From: DASQDN01 sp963844855
Lineage (GTDB): Bacteria; Acidobacteriota; Terriglobia; Bryobacterales; Bryobacteraceae
Assembly: GCA_963844855.1 (NCBI GenBank)
Contig: CAWJQP010000009.1
Coordinates: 90,828-154,827 of the forward strand
Direction of reading: 5' to 3'
Length of the DNA stretch: 64,000 nucleotides
Shown here: piece after piece, positions 53,820-63,156 of the stretch
Position numbering within the stretch: position 1 is the stretch's first letter
How the letters are laid out: every line of letters begins with the position of its first letter
Position numbers and translations under genes: made by a program
The notes under the pieces: model-generated
Told to the model about the DNA's origin: nothing
Database searches by the model: none
What the model saw: the letters and a program-made list of their open reading frames with translations, nothing else

Positions 53820-55592
53820 TCAGCTTTCAACCGGAACACATGAAGTCTCAACAGACTGGGACATCTCCTTCACACGATGCAGCGGCACGCTGAAGGAGAA
53901 TGTCGAGCCCTGGCCTACCTCGGAACCGACCCACATGCGACCGTCGTGCCGCTCGACGATCCTTTTGCATGTTGCCAAGCCGATCCCGCTTCCCGAGACG
54001 GAAGGCCCATGTAAACGCTTGAAGAGGCCGAATATCGTTTCGTGATACTGTGAGTCGATACCGATTCCATTGTCTTCGACGGCGATAACCCATTCGAGAT
54101 CGTGGCGGCTCGCTCGGATGTGCACGCGCGGTTTAGTCGCGGACCTGTACTTCAACGCGTTCGCGATCAAGTTCTGCATTAGCTGGTGGAACTGCGTGGC
54201 ATCGGCAAAGACCGCCGGCAACGCACTGTAAGTGATCTCGGCGCCTGCTTCCGCAATCGCAAGTTCGAGATCCTTCCTCACCTTTGCGATCACGTCATCC
54301 AGGCGCAGCCAGGCAGGTTCGGGCTCGAAGCTTCCGGCTCTGGAAAAAGAGAGCAGAGCCTTTACCAAGTTCCCCATTCGCCCCGTTCCTTGCAGAACGA
54401 ACTGGATCAACTCATCGGCGTCCCCGTCCAACTGGCCCTTGTAGCGGCGGGCAAGAAGTTGGGTGTAGCTCGTAATAGTTCGCAGCGGTTCTTGCAGGTC
54501 ATGGCCGGCCGCATATGCGAATTGTTGAAGCTGCTCGTTGGCTTCACAGAGTGCCTGTTCGGACCGCTTGCGGTCCGTGATATCCAAATTGACACCGATC
54601 ATACGTACGGGCTCGCCACTATCGCCAACAAAGACGCGAGCCCTCGCCACAAGCCAATGCACCGATCCGTCGGGCCAGATCACACGATACTCATCGGCAT
54701 AGGTGCCCGCGTTCGCAAGTGAGCACCGTATCTCGTGCGCTGCTCGATTTCGATCTTCCGGGTGAAGTTGCTGGAGCCAGTCCTCCAATGAGGGGAAACC
54801 CGCTCTGTACGGGACACCATAGAGCTGGTAGTACTGCGTGGAGCAGACAGCCGAGTTTGCTGATATGTCCCAATCCCACGTGCCGATTCCGGCGGCACTT
54901 TGTGCCAAGCGAAGCCGCTCCTCGCTGAAGCGAAGGGCCGATTCGCTGCGTTTCGTGCTTTCCAGTTGTTGCGCCAGAAGTTGCTGGCTGGCCAGGAGTT
55001 GTTGTTCTTGAGCGGCAGCCTGCAATGTTTGCCGCCGTCTCAGGTGAGACCAGTATCCGCACAAAACTGCCTGTCCCACAACAATCGAAAAATGGAAGAA
55101 CAGCTTGCGATACCCTACGTACGGATCTTCGAAGAAGTAGAGCTGGAGTCCTGTGTTGTGGAGAATCGCGAATAACGTGTGCTGGGTGATGATCAGCAAC
55201 GTGCCGGGCCACATGCTGAACCAGTCCTGGTACACGATCATCAATGTCGATGCAGTGAAAAAGAAGAAATGCATCTCGGCCAGCCCGTGCATTTGGTAGA
55301 TGTGCAAAGCCACAAATACCTGCAGCGCCAGGCTCACGATGCAACGTGTCAAAAAAGATCTCGGCAAGAGTGTGGTTGCGACGAACACCAACGCAACGGA
55401 TGCTCCGCCGATTGCTAGTGCCACGCCCCAGGTGTCGTAGAAGAACGCGAGAAACAGCCCAATCGCAAAGTGCACCAGCACAAAGCTACGCATCAAGCGG
55501 TCACCGCGGGCGTAGATTCCGCTCATGATCTGTCGTACCTGCTCCGGCGTAAAACCGAACTCGTGCTCTTCTGCATTATTACGGCGCAGCAT
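53820..55592 (-). CDS. membrane-bound PAS sensor histidine kinase
   Basis: About 590 residues from ATG 55592; the longer frame upstream overlaps the thioredoxin-like gene and is rejected. The N-terminus has about five or six membrane helices (SFVLVHFAIGLFLAFFYDTW, CIVSLALQVFVALHIY, and the motif MHGLAEMHFFFFTASTL). Then a short coiled coil, a PAS/PAC domain (GIGTWDWDISANSAVCSTQY, DEYRVIWPDGSVHW), HisKA with FAYAAGHDLQEPLRTITSYT (phospho-acceptor His) and HATPase_c (NLIANALKYRS, VEDNGIGID, GSGIGLATCKRIVERHDGRM). The H-box HDLQEPLR is the bacteriophytochrome-like type. No response regulator adjacent. Confidence 0.88.
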   Translation of the reverse strand: MLRRNNAEEHEFGFTPEQVRQIMSGIYARGDRLMRSFVLVHFAIGLFLAFFYDTWGVALAIGGASVALVFVATTLLPRSFLTRCIVSLALQVFVALHIYQMHGLAEMHFFFFTASTLMIVYQDWFSMWPGTLLIITQHTLFAILHNTGLQLYFFEDPYVGYRKLFFHFSIVVGQAVLCGYWSHLRRRQTLQAAAQEQQLLASQQLLAQQLESTKRSESALRFSEERLRLAQSAAGIGTWDWDISANSAVCSTQYYQLYGVPYRAGFPSLEDWLQQLHPEDRNRAAHEIRCSLANAGTYADEYRVIWPDGSVHWLVARARVFVGDSGEPVRMIGVNLDITDRKRSEQALCEANEQLQQFAYAAGHDLQEPLRTITSYTQLLARRYKGQLDGDADELIQFVLQGTGRMGNLVKALLSFSRAGSFEPEPAWLRLDDVIAKVRKDLELAIAEAGAEITYSALPAVFADATQFHQLMQNLIANALKYRSATKPRVHIRASRHDLEWVIAVEDNGIGIDSQYHETIFGLFKRLHGPSVSGSGIGLATCKRIVERHDGRMWVGSEVGQGSTFSFSVPLHRVKEMSQSVETSCVPVES

Positions 55593-55644
55593 GGATGAGA
55601 ATGGCCACTGGTGCTTAAGGTTGATCAACGCTATGTTCTTTCCA

Positions 55645-56289
55645 CTACTGCTGCTCCGGCAAACGCCGTCGGCTAGCAGGCAAAGGGCAACCGTATACGA
55701 CAGACGTAACTGGGGAACCGCGGAAAGGTGGTTCCCATTCAGCCAAAGCAGCATCTAGGGCAATTCGGGCGAACTCGGTCTGACGGTTCGTGCAATATCG
55801 TGTTGTGTTGTAGTTTCCCCGATAGAAGAGGCGTCCTGCCCGGTCGAGCACGACGGCTTGCGGGGTTGCATAAACACCCAATTCGAGAGCAATCCCGCCG
55901 GAGGGGTCCGCAACGGCCGGGATGTCAATCTGTAGCTTTTCGAACGACGGTAATAAATCCTCGTGAGCATCGCCCTGCAAAATGGCGATAACCTGGACGG
56001 ATCCGCGATATTTCTGTATCAGGTAGCGGAGGTGATCCAGGTTGAAACGCGAACAGGGACACTTTGGATTGAAGAAGTGAAGCAGCACCGGTAAGCCCGA
56101 TTCCCTGATCTGAGCTCGCAGTTCCGGGTTCAGCTGTACCTTAGTGCCCTCAGGCGTCTGGTAAAGGGACGCGGGCCGCGGCGTTGGCAACGAATATTGT
56201 AGATCTTGCCACCAGAAAACCGCTCCTATGAAGCCCAGAAGGATCGCGGTAACGGCAAGGGTCAGAGCTGTTCTCGTTCGTTCTTTCAC
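55645..56289 (-). CDS. membrane-anchored thioredoxin-like protein with CPCS motif
   Basis: 214 residues. An N-terminal membrane helix (LTLAVTAILLGFIGAVFWW), then a thioredoxin-like fold: LPVLLHFFNPKCPCSRFNLDH with the redox-type Cys pair (C-P-C), VQVIAILQGDAHED, GVYATPQAVVLDRAGRLFYR with the cis-Pro. It resembles the DUF6436/redoxin-like group. It ends 53 bases before the sensor kinase gene and may be in the same transcript, perhaps as a redox accessory; that link is only positional. Confidence 0.82.
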   Translation of the reverse strand: MKERTRTALTLAVTAILLGFIGAVFWWQDLQYSLPTPRPASLYQTPEGTKVQLNPELRAQIRESGLPVLLHFFNPKCPCSRFNLDHLRYLIQKYRGSVQVIAILQGDAHEDLLPSFEKLQIDIPAVADPSGGIALELGVYATPQAVVLDRAGRLFYRGNYNTTRYCTNRQTEFARIALDAALAEWEPPFRGSPVTSVVYGCPLPASRRRLPEQQ

Positions 56290-57027
56290 ATTTCAAAACC
56301 GGACCGCTACCGCTGTCCTGCGTGTTTGTTCACCAGCCTGGCGCGAAGAGTCTTAGGAGCCTCCGAGTTGCGCCACGCAAGGGATTCCGAACCATGTTCG
56401 AAAAGGTATGTAGGCACTTGCTGCATGATGTACCAGACGGATACTCAGAATTGTTTTTTGGGCTTTCGCATTCAAGCGTAGTGGAATTACAGGCAAAATA
56501 GAACCAATTCACGCCCAAAACCGGCGGTTATTTGATACAAGACTATTTACAGTGTATTACGACTACGGATAAATGTATTCCCGCAAATGGGGATGTTCAG
56601 TAATAAATTTTGGGGGGGTATTGCGAAGTGCGGTTGCCTCAGCAGGCCAGCCGCGTGCCTATCCGGGGACGCTGGAAAGGGATGTTGGATCACGACTGGA
56701 AAACGGTGACCACCAATTTGACTGTGAATCAGAGTGAAACGTTTGCACCAGATAGGTTCATCCTCTGGTAGGAGGAGTCTTCGGGCGCCACCAGATCAGA
56801 ATAATCTCGTTAGCCTTTGAAAAGCTCTACCGGGCTTTGTCGGGCTTGAGCCGTTGAGGTCTATTTCGCGCTAATCGGACATTTCTATCTCGCTCCGACG
56901 CGGGTAATTTTCGCGGCTAAAATCCTGCCGATCAGAATGATAGAATCAACGGTCTAGTTCAGCTCCTCAGCTCTGTCCGCTGCGTAGCCGCCAGCTCTGT
57001 CGCCGGCAATACTCTAACGGACGGTGA
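56290..57027. other. long intergenic region, no gene recognised
   Basis: About 740 bases, more AT-rich than its surroundings, with a run of seven G at about 56612. Both flanking genes are divergent from it. No convincing frame, tRNA or riboswitch seen; promoters of both neighbours must lie here. Confidence 0.35.
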
Positions 57028-58671
57028 TTGAGCTTGAAGACTTCTGTCATCTGGCTGCGTGTCGCGGACTTTCTGCGAAAGTATCCACCCTTCCAATATT
57101 TCAGTGAAGCCGATCTGCTTGAAATCGCTCACAGCGGACGTGTCACATTCCACCAGGATGGCGAATACGTCTTCCGCGCGGGCGCTCCACGTCGTGAATG
57201 GATTTGGGTTGTCCAGCAGGGCTCAGTTGAGTTCACCGATCGGTCGGAGCACGTAGTCGACATTCTGGGACCTGGGGATATTTTGGGTTTGGATGGGTTT
57301 GCGACTAGAGAAGCATACGCCGACTCGGTAAGGACTGCGGGCGACGTGATCCTCTACGCACTCGACGCCGAGCGCATAATCACCATCGTGCGCAAATATT
57401 CAGAGGCGCTCCGTTTTGTAGAGGCGTATCTCGCCGTGCATGGCGGGCGCGATGTCGACCCTGGCCGTCGGTCTTGGTTTGAAGAACCCGGTCCTCCGGT
57501 TGCTTTCGCGCGGCGGCGAAACGTCGTCGCAGCGGTTGGAGCCCAGGTGGCGCCTCCAGATCTCACCATAGGCGAGTACTTATTGCGCGCTCTTCGGAGC
57601 GGTTGCGACCACATCACAATTACCAGCGATGGTGAACCCTCCTCTCCTATGGAAGCCATTTTCACTGCGGAGGATCTTGCGATTAGCGCTGGACGGGACG
57701 TTCTCGGACTCTTCCGCGCCATAAGGAGAGCAGGAGATCTCGAAGAGTTGTCCTACCTCACTTCGCGTGGCGATACGCTGGCCGAATCCAGCCTTGGTAA
57801 GCCCGACGATCTACCATGGTGTGCGGCTTTCTGGTCGGAGCTGACGTTTGCCTGCATCGGTCAGTTGATCGCGTTCGCTACTGCGCAGCTTGGGCCGGCG
57901 CCCTCTTGCTACAGTGTCGTAAGCACGGGCAACACGGCTCGACACGAGTTGCTCGGCCGGCAAGCGCCTGAACTGGTCATCTTGTGCGAAGAATCCGGCA
58001 GCGCTTACTTCAGTCAGCTTGCGCAGATGCTGCAATCCGGCCTCGAATCCTGCGATCGCCGACCGGACTGTATTTCCATAAAGACGATGAGTGAATGGAC
58101 CCGCCTATACTCCGGGCTCATCGAGGATCCTGTGATGCAGGGCGCCTTCATCCAACGCGAGTTGTTCGATCTCTCGCACGTCGCGGGTTCCGATGCGTTG
58201 ACCTGCGAATTGCGGCGGTACATCGGCGACGCGCTAGGGCCGGACAATATATTTGTTCCGGTGCTTGCCAATGACACAATGTCGAGCCTACCGCCATTGA
58301 CCCTGTATGGCGACACGGTTATCGAACTCGACGGCGACCGACGGGATGGGCTCGACCTGCGCGGCAACGTCATCCGTCCATTGATCGATGTCGGACGCGT
58401 ACTTGCGCTTCTGCAGGGCGATCTCATTACAGTGAATACCGAAGAGCGTCTTCGATCCGGAGTTGCAATCGCGCCGCAAAATAGCGAGGTGTTTCGGAAT
58501 GCCGGGGAGGCGCTCAGGGCCGCCCGCTGGTACGAATTCCGGCATGGCTCAGTCGTGCGGCCGAGTGTTCTGAGCGCATACGACCGCTCCGTGCTGAAAG
58601 CAGCGTTTCGATCCGTGCTCAGCGTGTTGGAAACTGTCTACTCGCATTTTGAAGGACGGTACGTGGCATGA
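57028..58671 (+). CDS. cyclic-nucleotide-binding / DUF294-like protein
   Basis: 547 residues from TTG 57028 (weak support). An N-terminal cNMP-binding fold (PPFQYFSEADLLEIAHSGR, WVVQQGSVEFTD, ILGPGDILGLDGF). A degenerate CBS-like middle follows (TIGEYLLRALRSGCDHITIT). Then a DUF294-type nucleotidyltransferase (CYSVVSTGNTARHELLGR, LVILCEESGSAYFSQLAQML) and a DUF294_C-like helical end. The usual GSxGRxExxxxTDQDN site is not visible, so the NTase is probably inactive. It is translationally coupled (ATGA) to a DnaQ-type exonuclease, a pairing seen with CBS/DUF294 proteins elsewhere. Confidence 0.75.
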   Translation: MSLKTSVIWLRVADFLRKYPPFQYFSEADLLEIAHSGRVTFHQDGEYVFRAGAPRREWIWVVQQGSVEFTDRSEHVVDILGPGDILGLDGFATREAYADSVRTAGDVILYALDAERIITIVRKYSEALRFVEAYLAVHGGRDVDPGRRSWFEEPGPPVAFARRRNVVAAVGAQVAPPDLTIGEYLLRALRSGCDHITITSDGEPSSPMEAIFTAEDLAISAGRDVLGLFRAIRRAGDLEELSYLTSRGDTLAESSLGKPDDLPWCAAFWSELTFACIGQLIAFATAQLGPAPSCYSVVSTGNTARHELLGRQAPELVILCEESGSAYFSQLAQMLQSGLESCDRRPDCISIKTMSEWTRLYSGLIEDPVMQGAFIQRELFDLSHVAGSDALTCELRRYIGDALGPDNIFVPVLANDTMSSLPPLTLYGDTVIELDGDRRDGLDLRGNVIRPLIDVGRVLALLQGDLITVNTEERLRSGVAIAPQNSEVFRNAGEALRAARWYEFRHGSVVRPSVLSAYDRSVLKAAFRSVLSVLETVYSHFEGRYVA

Positions 58672-59303
58672 GCTCCGGCATCGCCGCCGCTTACCTGAGC
58701 AAATTCGATGACACTTGGAGCACTCAGGATGCGATCGCATCGGTCCGGTTCGTGGTACTCGACACGGAAACGATGGGGCTCAACCCGAAGCGAGACCCCA
58801 TCATTACCATCGGCGCCGTTGCGGTCCAAGACCGCCAGATCGTGCTCGAAGACTCACTGGAACTCCTGCTGCGGATTCCCTACAACGGAGCGTCGGTGAC
58901 TGTGCACGGCATCACGCGCGACCAGGCCAGCAGCGGGTTGACGGAAGCGGAAGCAATGGAGGAATTCCTGGTTTATCTCGCCGATGGCGTAATCGTCGGC
59001 CATCACATCGGCCACGATGTGATAGCTCTCAATGAGGCGTGCCGGCGTCATTTCGACCTGGAGTTGCGAAACGCCGTGATCGACACGATGGACCTCGCTC
59101 TGAAATTGGTCGAAGGCGGGTGGTCGCCGCCGGGTGGACTTAACGGCTTCTCGCTTGATGAGTTGTGCGGCACCCTGTCTGTGGCGCCTCACGACCGGCA
59201 TACCGCAGGAGGCGATGCATTTCTTACCGCACAGATCTTCCTCCGTTTGTTGCGCGTAGCGGCTGCCCAGGGTGGCGCCACTCTGGCAGACATCCTGGCA
59301 TAA
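58668..59303 (+). CDS. 3'-5' exonuclease, DnaQ/epsilon type (DEDDh)
   Basis: 211 residues, ATG overlaps the upstream stop. Exo I: FVVLDTETMGLNPKRDP with Asp and Glu. Exo II: VIVGHHIGHDVIALN with Asp. Exo III: HDRHTAGGDAFLTAQIF with His and Asp. All four acidic residues plus His are present, so it should be active. The substrate could be DNA or RNA. Partner of the cNMP-binding protein. Confidence 0.9.
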   Translation: MSSGIAAAYLSKFDDTWSTQDAIASVRFVVLDTETMGLNPKRDPIITIGAVAVQDRQIVLEDSLELLLRIPYNGASVTVHGITRDQASSGLTEAEAMEEFLVYLADGVIVGHHIGHDVIALNEACRRHFDLELRNAVIDTMDLALKLVEGGWSPPGGLNGFSLDELCGTLSVAPHDRHTAGGDAFLTAQIFLRLLRVAAAQGGATLADILA

Positions 59304-59330
59304 ATTGACGCCATCAACTTTCGCGACTTG

Positions 59331-60881
59331 CTAGGCTCGCTTTCGAGGCGGTCGCCGATCCGTCCGAAGACTCGTATTCGCCTTCAACCGAACGCGGGAC
59401 GCGTCCGGTCGACGAGGGGAGAACTTCTCTTCCAACCACGCAATCCCGCGCGCCAGCGCCACGACGGGGATCAAAAAGATACGCGCCAATACCAGCAGCG
59501 CACGCGGCCACACCGGTGGAACTTGCGCCGCGGGCACTGATTTCGATTCGCCTTGGTCTCGTAGGATATGAGCGGCAGCTTCAATCGCAGCGGAAACTGC
59601 GCCCTCCATGCACGCGAGGTCGATCTCGTTTCTGACGTAGTCCCCAGCGAGATACAGATTCGGAATCGCGGACTTAGGACGTGGCCGATTCGGCCACGCC
59701 CCGATAGTATTGATAAACAGCGGTACGTCTATGTTCGTATTCAGCTCCCAGCTTTCGATATCGTCAGGTGTAATCGGTAGATATTCGCCGATCTCCTCCA
59801 CCAGCAGGTCCTTGGCCTTGTCTTTGCTCACGTTATTGAGTGGCGCGTAATTACTCGAGATAAACGACAGCTCGGCTTTGCCCTCGAGTTCTTTCCAGAA
59901 ACGGCCGACATCGATAAGCGAGAGCGCGTATTGGCCTCCGTGAAGAAACACATGCTCTCTAGGCAAGTCGGGAAGTTGCTTACGAAGTCGGAGATGTAGA
60001 GCAGCCATCGGCTGAGCCTCCAGAAAGTGCAGGTTTCCGAGTTCGGGATCGGCCGCATAAAAGCCGTCATCGAGCCAGGTGCGCGTTACCTCGAACGGCG
60101 TGCAGACGGCGTATGCATCCGCCGACAGCTCAGTACCGTCTCGCATAGCGACGGCAGCAACAACACCGTCGCGAGTCAAGAGTCGCGTAACATCTGATTG
60201 GTATCGGATATCGACGTCGAGCGCCTCGAGCTCACGGACCTGCGGTTCGATGAATACAGTCTGTAGATCTCCGGGCAACACCGACAAAAACGGATTGCCC
60301 TGCCGTGACCAATAACTGCTGACCCGCTTGGCGGTCATGGCGCTCAAATCGTAAATCGGAATCGCGGAAGCCTTCAATACGGTTTCCTGGCCAAACTCGG
60401 CAACGGACTCGCTGGTGTACCATTTGCCCCGAATGAGCCCAATCTGACTTACGCGATCCAGGAAGCTCTTTTCCGACAGGGGCTGGCTGATCATATCCAG
60501 CACGGAGTACGAGTAAAGGACATTGTGATACCACGGCAATAGTCCGTTGAAGGTGTTGTGCAACATCGCACGCAAGCCGGAGGGACCCATCACCGTGACC
60601 TTATTTGGATACTGGCCGGGCAATACAAAGTGATACCGGTCAAAATCAATCAGGCGAACACCGATTCGATCAACGATAGCTCGCACATTCGGATACCACT
60701 TCGGAAAAACATGATATCCGTGCTCCACCATGCGCCCGTTCCGCAAATCCGAACCAGCCTTGCCTCCGAGTCGACCCGAGCGTTCGAGAAGAGTCACGCG
60801 CCAACCATGGAGCGCTAATTCTCGTGACACGACCATACCAGCAAGGCCGCCTCCGACCACGATTGCAGAACGAGAAGCCAT
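59331..60881 (-). CDS. FAD-dependent oxidoreductase, phytoene desaturase-like
   Basis: 516 residues. An N-terminal FAD-binding motif (AIVVGGGLAGMVVSRELALHGW; LERSGRLGGKAGS). The C-terminal flavin motif is IPNLYLAGDYVRNEIDLACM followed by EGAVSAAIEAA. A membrane-associated C-terminal helix (WPRALLVLARIFLIPVVAL) suggests a bound position at the membrane. It is related to carotenoid desaturases and amine oxidases; the substrate is not assignable, and no other carotenoid gene is in view. Confidence 0.82.
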   Translation of the reverse strand: MASRSAIVVGGGLAGMVVSRELALHGWRVTLLERSGRLGGKAGSDLRNGRMVEHGYHVFPKWYPNVRAIVDRIGVRLIDFDRYHFVLPGQYPNKVTVMGPSGLRAMLHNTFNGLLPWYHNVLYSYSVLDMISQPLSEKSFLDRVSQIGLIRGKWYTSESVAEFGQETVLKASAIPIYDLSAMTAKRVSSYWSRQGNPFLSVLPGDLQTVFIEPQVRELEALDVDIRYQSDVTRLLTRDGVVAAVAMRDGTELSADAYAVCTPFEVTRTWLDDGFYAADPELGNLHFLEAQPMAALHLRLRKQLPDLPREHVFLHGGQYALSLIDVGRFWKELEGKAELSFISSNYAPLNNVSKDKAKDLLVEEIGEYLPITPDDIESWELNTNIDVPLFINTIGAWPNRPRPKSAIPNLYLAGDYVRNEIDLACMEGAVSAAIEAAAHILRDQGESKSVPAAQVPPVWPRALLVLARIFLIPVVALARGIAWLEEKFSPRRPDASRVRLKANTSLRTDRRPPRKRA

Positions 60882-60912
60882 AGATTCAGATCCTTGGACG
60901 AGCCATGAACGT

Positions 60913-62868
60913 TTACTGATCAGTTCCTGCCGTGTCGGTTTCCAGGGCCGAGATCATCGCGGGCACTGACCCTGCAGCGGTCTGAAGAACGAAGCGGTCA
61001 TTCGGCGCCTCGACACCGGTAACGGAATACCTGACACCGGCCCAGTTTATGCCCATCGTGCCCGGTCCGAGCGTTGTTGCAATAGCGTTGGTAGTTAGTG
61101 CGGTGATGGAGATTGTGTCAGGTTGCCCGTCCCCCGCGCTACTCGACGGACCTGCCAGATCGATGGCAACCTGACGGACGGCCGTAGCGCTAAGGTCGGA
61201 GAGCAGAATGGTATCCGAGCCTGCCAAAGCTGCAAACGTGACACGTTCAACGTCATTCACGTCGAGAACGATCGATGCGACGTCGCGAGTGAAACGAAAG
61301 CGTGTCCCATTTGCAGCCAGTGCGATGGTCTCGTTCGCGCCGCTTCCATTGAACTGCAATGTATCGTTGCCCGCCAAGCCTTCGATTGTGTCACTGGAGT
61401 CGCCCGGAAACCAGATAAAGACATCATCGCCCATGCTGCCGGTAATCGTGTCGCCTCCAAATCCGCCCCGCATCGATAACCGGATGACATTTGCTGCGAG
61501 TCCTTGCGCATTCAAGACATCGGCTTCAGCCCCACCGGAGACCGTTAGCGTGTCACGAGCGTAGTCGGCGCCCTGAATGACAACGGTCGGCGCTAAACCG
61601 GTCACTGTAACACTGCCTGTCGCGCCGGCAATGTTAATGGTATCGGCGGCATTGGTCCCATTGACCAAGATCGTGTCCGGATAGCCATCCCCGGTCGATA
61701 CCGTTGTCGAAGGTCGGAGATCGAACGTCACTTTCTGTAGTTTGGCGCTTCCGACCATGCTGTGAATCGCGACCTGGTCGGCGCCCGATCTAACCTGAAG
61801 TACGACCTGCTCGACATCCGTGAGAAAGTTGACTCCGTCGATTCCGTTGAAAATCGCGGCCTCCAGTGCGCCTGCAGACACCGTGACATTATCTACGACT
61901 CCGGACCCGAGCACCTGGAGCGTGTCCGTACCCGCTTCGCCCCCGAGCAGATCCGCCGGAAACCCAAGCGTCCAAACGAGCGTGTCATCACCCTCACCGC
62001 CCACTAGGGAATCCGCGCCCTTGCTGCCCGTGATTGTGTCGTTGCCGGGACCGCCCTCGATGATTAGCTTCATCATGCCTGCGGCTAGATTCTGGGCGGT
62101 GATCTGGTCATTACCGTCCACGCCGTAAACCGATAACGTGTCGAGGGCCACCTCAGGATTGCGAATGGTTATCGCTGGACCCGCGCCGGCGATATTCAGC
62201 GTGTTTCCACTCCCCGCAATTGTGATCTGGTCGTTTCCCGTTCCTCCAAAGACAAAGATCGAATCCGCCTGCGCGTCTGGCGTATTCGTACCGTCAACAC
62301 CTTCCAGGTCGACAGTCACCTGCAGCACACCTGTGCCCACGAGCGAGCTGAGCGTGATCATGTCAGAGCTCCCGCGAGCCTCGACATCGACACGCTCGAC
62401 ATCCGCGATGTCGAGCACGACACTTCCCACGTTACGAAGGAGCCGCAAACGGCTGCCATTCGCCGCAAACTCGAACGCCTCGGAGGCGGCACTGCCCACT
62501 ACGAGCAGCGTGTCGGTCTCGGAAGCACCCTCAACGCGATCACTGCTATCGCCGGGGGCCCAGAAGAACGTGTCATTGCCAGACTGACCGAACAGGCTAT
62601 CCGTTCCTTGACCACCGGTGATCTGATCATTCCCGCCAAGACCGCAGATCGTATCGTTCCCGGCTAACCCGAAGATTTTGTCATTGCCAGAAGTTCCGAC
62701 GATGACATCATCCCCAGACGTGCCCATAATTTGTCCTGGAGCGGTGGCTACGATGGTGGCTGGAAGGCCATTGCAAGTGGGCGTCGTCTGAGCCCAAAGG
62801 GCGGGTGTCAGCGGCGCGAGCAGAAGCAGCACGGCATGTGTGATGGCGTTTCGTGAGGTCGAATGCAT
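60913..62868 (-). CDS. secreted RTX-type calcium-binding repeat protein with three modules
   Basis: 651 residues, signal peptide (AVLLLLAPLTPALWAQ). Glycine/aspartate nonapeptides of hemolysin type follow (GTSGDDVIVGTSGNDKIFG, GLGGNDQITGGQGTDSLFG). Then the protein repeats an approximately 190-residue block three times: an FxWxPGDSSD- or DTLVW-type opening, DTLLVVGS, a beta-rich part with IVLDVNDVERV/VVLDIADVERV, and an RTX closing segment. Calcium binding is expected outside the cell. A Sec signal peptide instead of a C-terminal type I secretion signal is notable, and no T1SS genes are nearby. Confidence 0.85.
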   Translation of the reverse strand: MHSTSRNAITHAVLLLLAPLTPALWAQTTPTCNGLPATIVATAPGQIMGTSGDDVIVGTSGNDKIFGLAGNDTICGLGGNDQITGGQGTDSLFGQSGNDTFFWAPGDSSDRVEGASETDTLLVVGSAASEAFEFAANGSRLRLLRNVGSVVLDIADVERVDVEARGSSDMITLSSLVGTGVLQVTVDLEGVDGTNTPDAQADSIFVFGGTGNDQITIAGSGNTLNIAGAGPAITIRNPEVALDTLSVYGVDGNDQITAQNLAAGMMKLIIEGGPGNDTITGSKGADSLVGGEGDDTLVWTLGFPADLLGGEAGTDTLQVLGSGVVDNVTVSAGALEAAIFNGIDGVNFLTDVEQVVLQVRSGADQVAIHSMVGSAKLQKVTFDLRPSTTVSTGDGYPDTILVNGTNAADTINIAGATGSVTVTGLAPTVVIQGADYARDTLTVSGGAEADVLNAQGLAANVIRLSMRGGFGGDTITGSMGDDVFIWFPGDSSDTIEGLAGNDTLQFNGSGANETIALAANGTRFRFTRDVASIVLDVNDVERVTFAALAGSDTILLSDLSATAVRQVAIDLAGPSSSAGDGQPDTISITALTTNAIATTLGPGTMGINWAGVRYSVTGVEAPNDRFVLQTAAGSVPAMISALETDTAGTDQ

Positions 62869-63156
62869 GGAAGACTATCTCCTTCTAACCGCATTCCCAT
62901 TGCTTAGTGTGTATACCGGCCGAAAGTCTTGGTTGCTGCCGCGATTCAACGCGGGCTTCTAACGTCGGTCATCGCTGGGAACAGTGGTCTCTGATATTTA
63001 AAGCGGAGATAGCTGGAGAATTTAGCGAGTGCGGGCGGTAATCTTTGATCGCGGAGCGGTAGGCGATCAGTGTTCAAAGTACTGCCGGCCACAAGTGCGA
63101 TCATAAGTATTGAAAAGGAATAAACGATTTCCGAGCTTTTGCAGGAAGCCAAGCGG

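Noticed and set aside
51007..57000. attL/attR pair at the tmRNA 3' end
   Set aside because: No second copy of the tmRNA 3' sequence found in the window.
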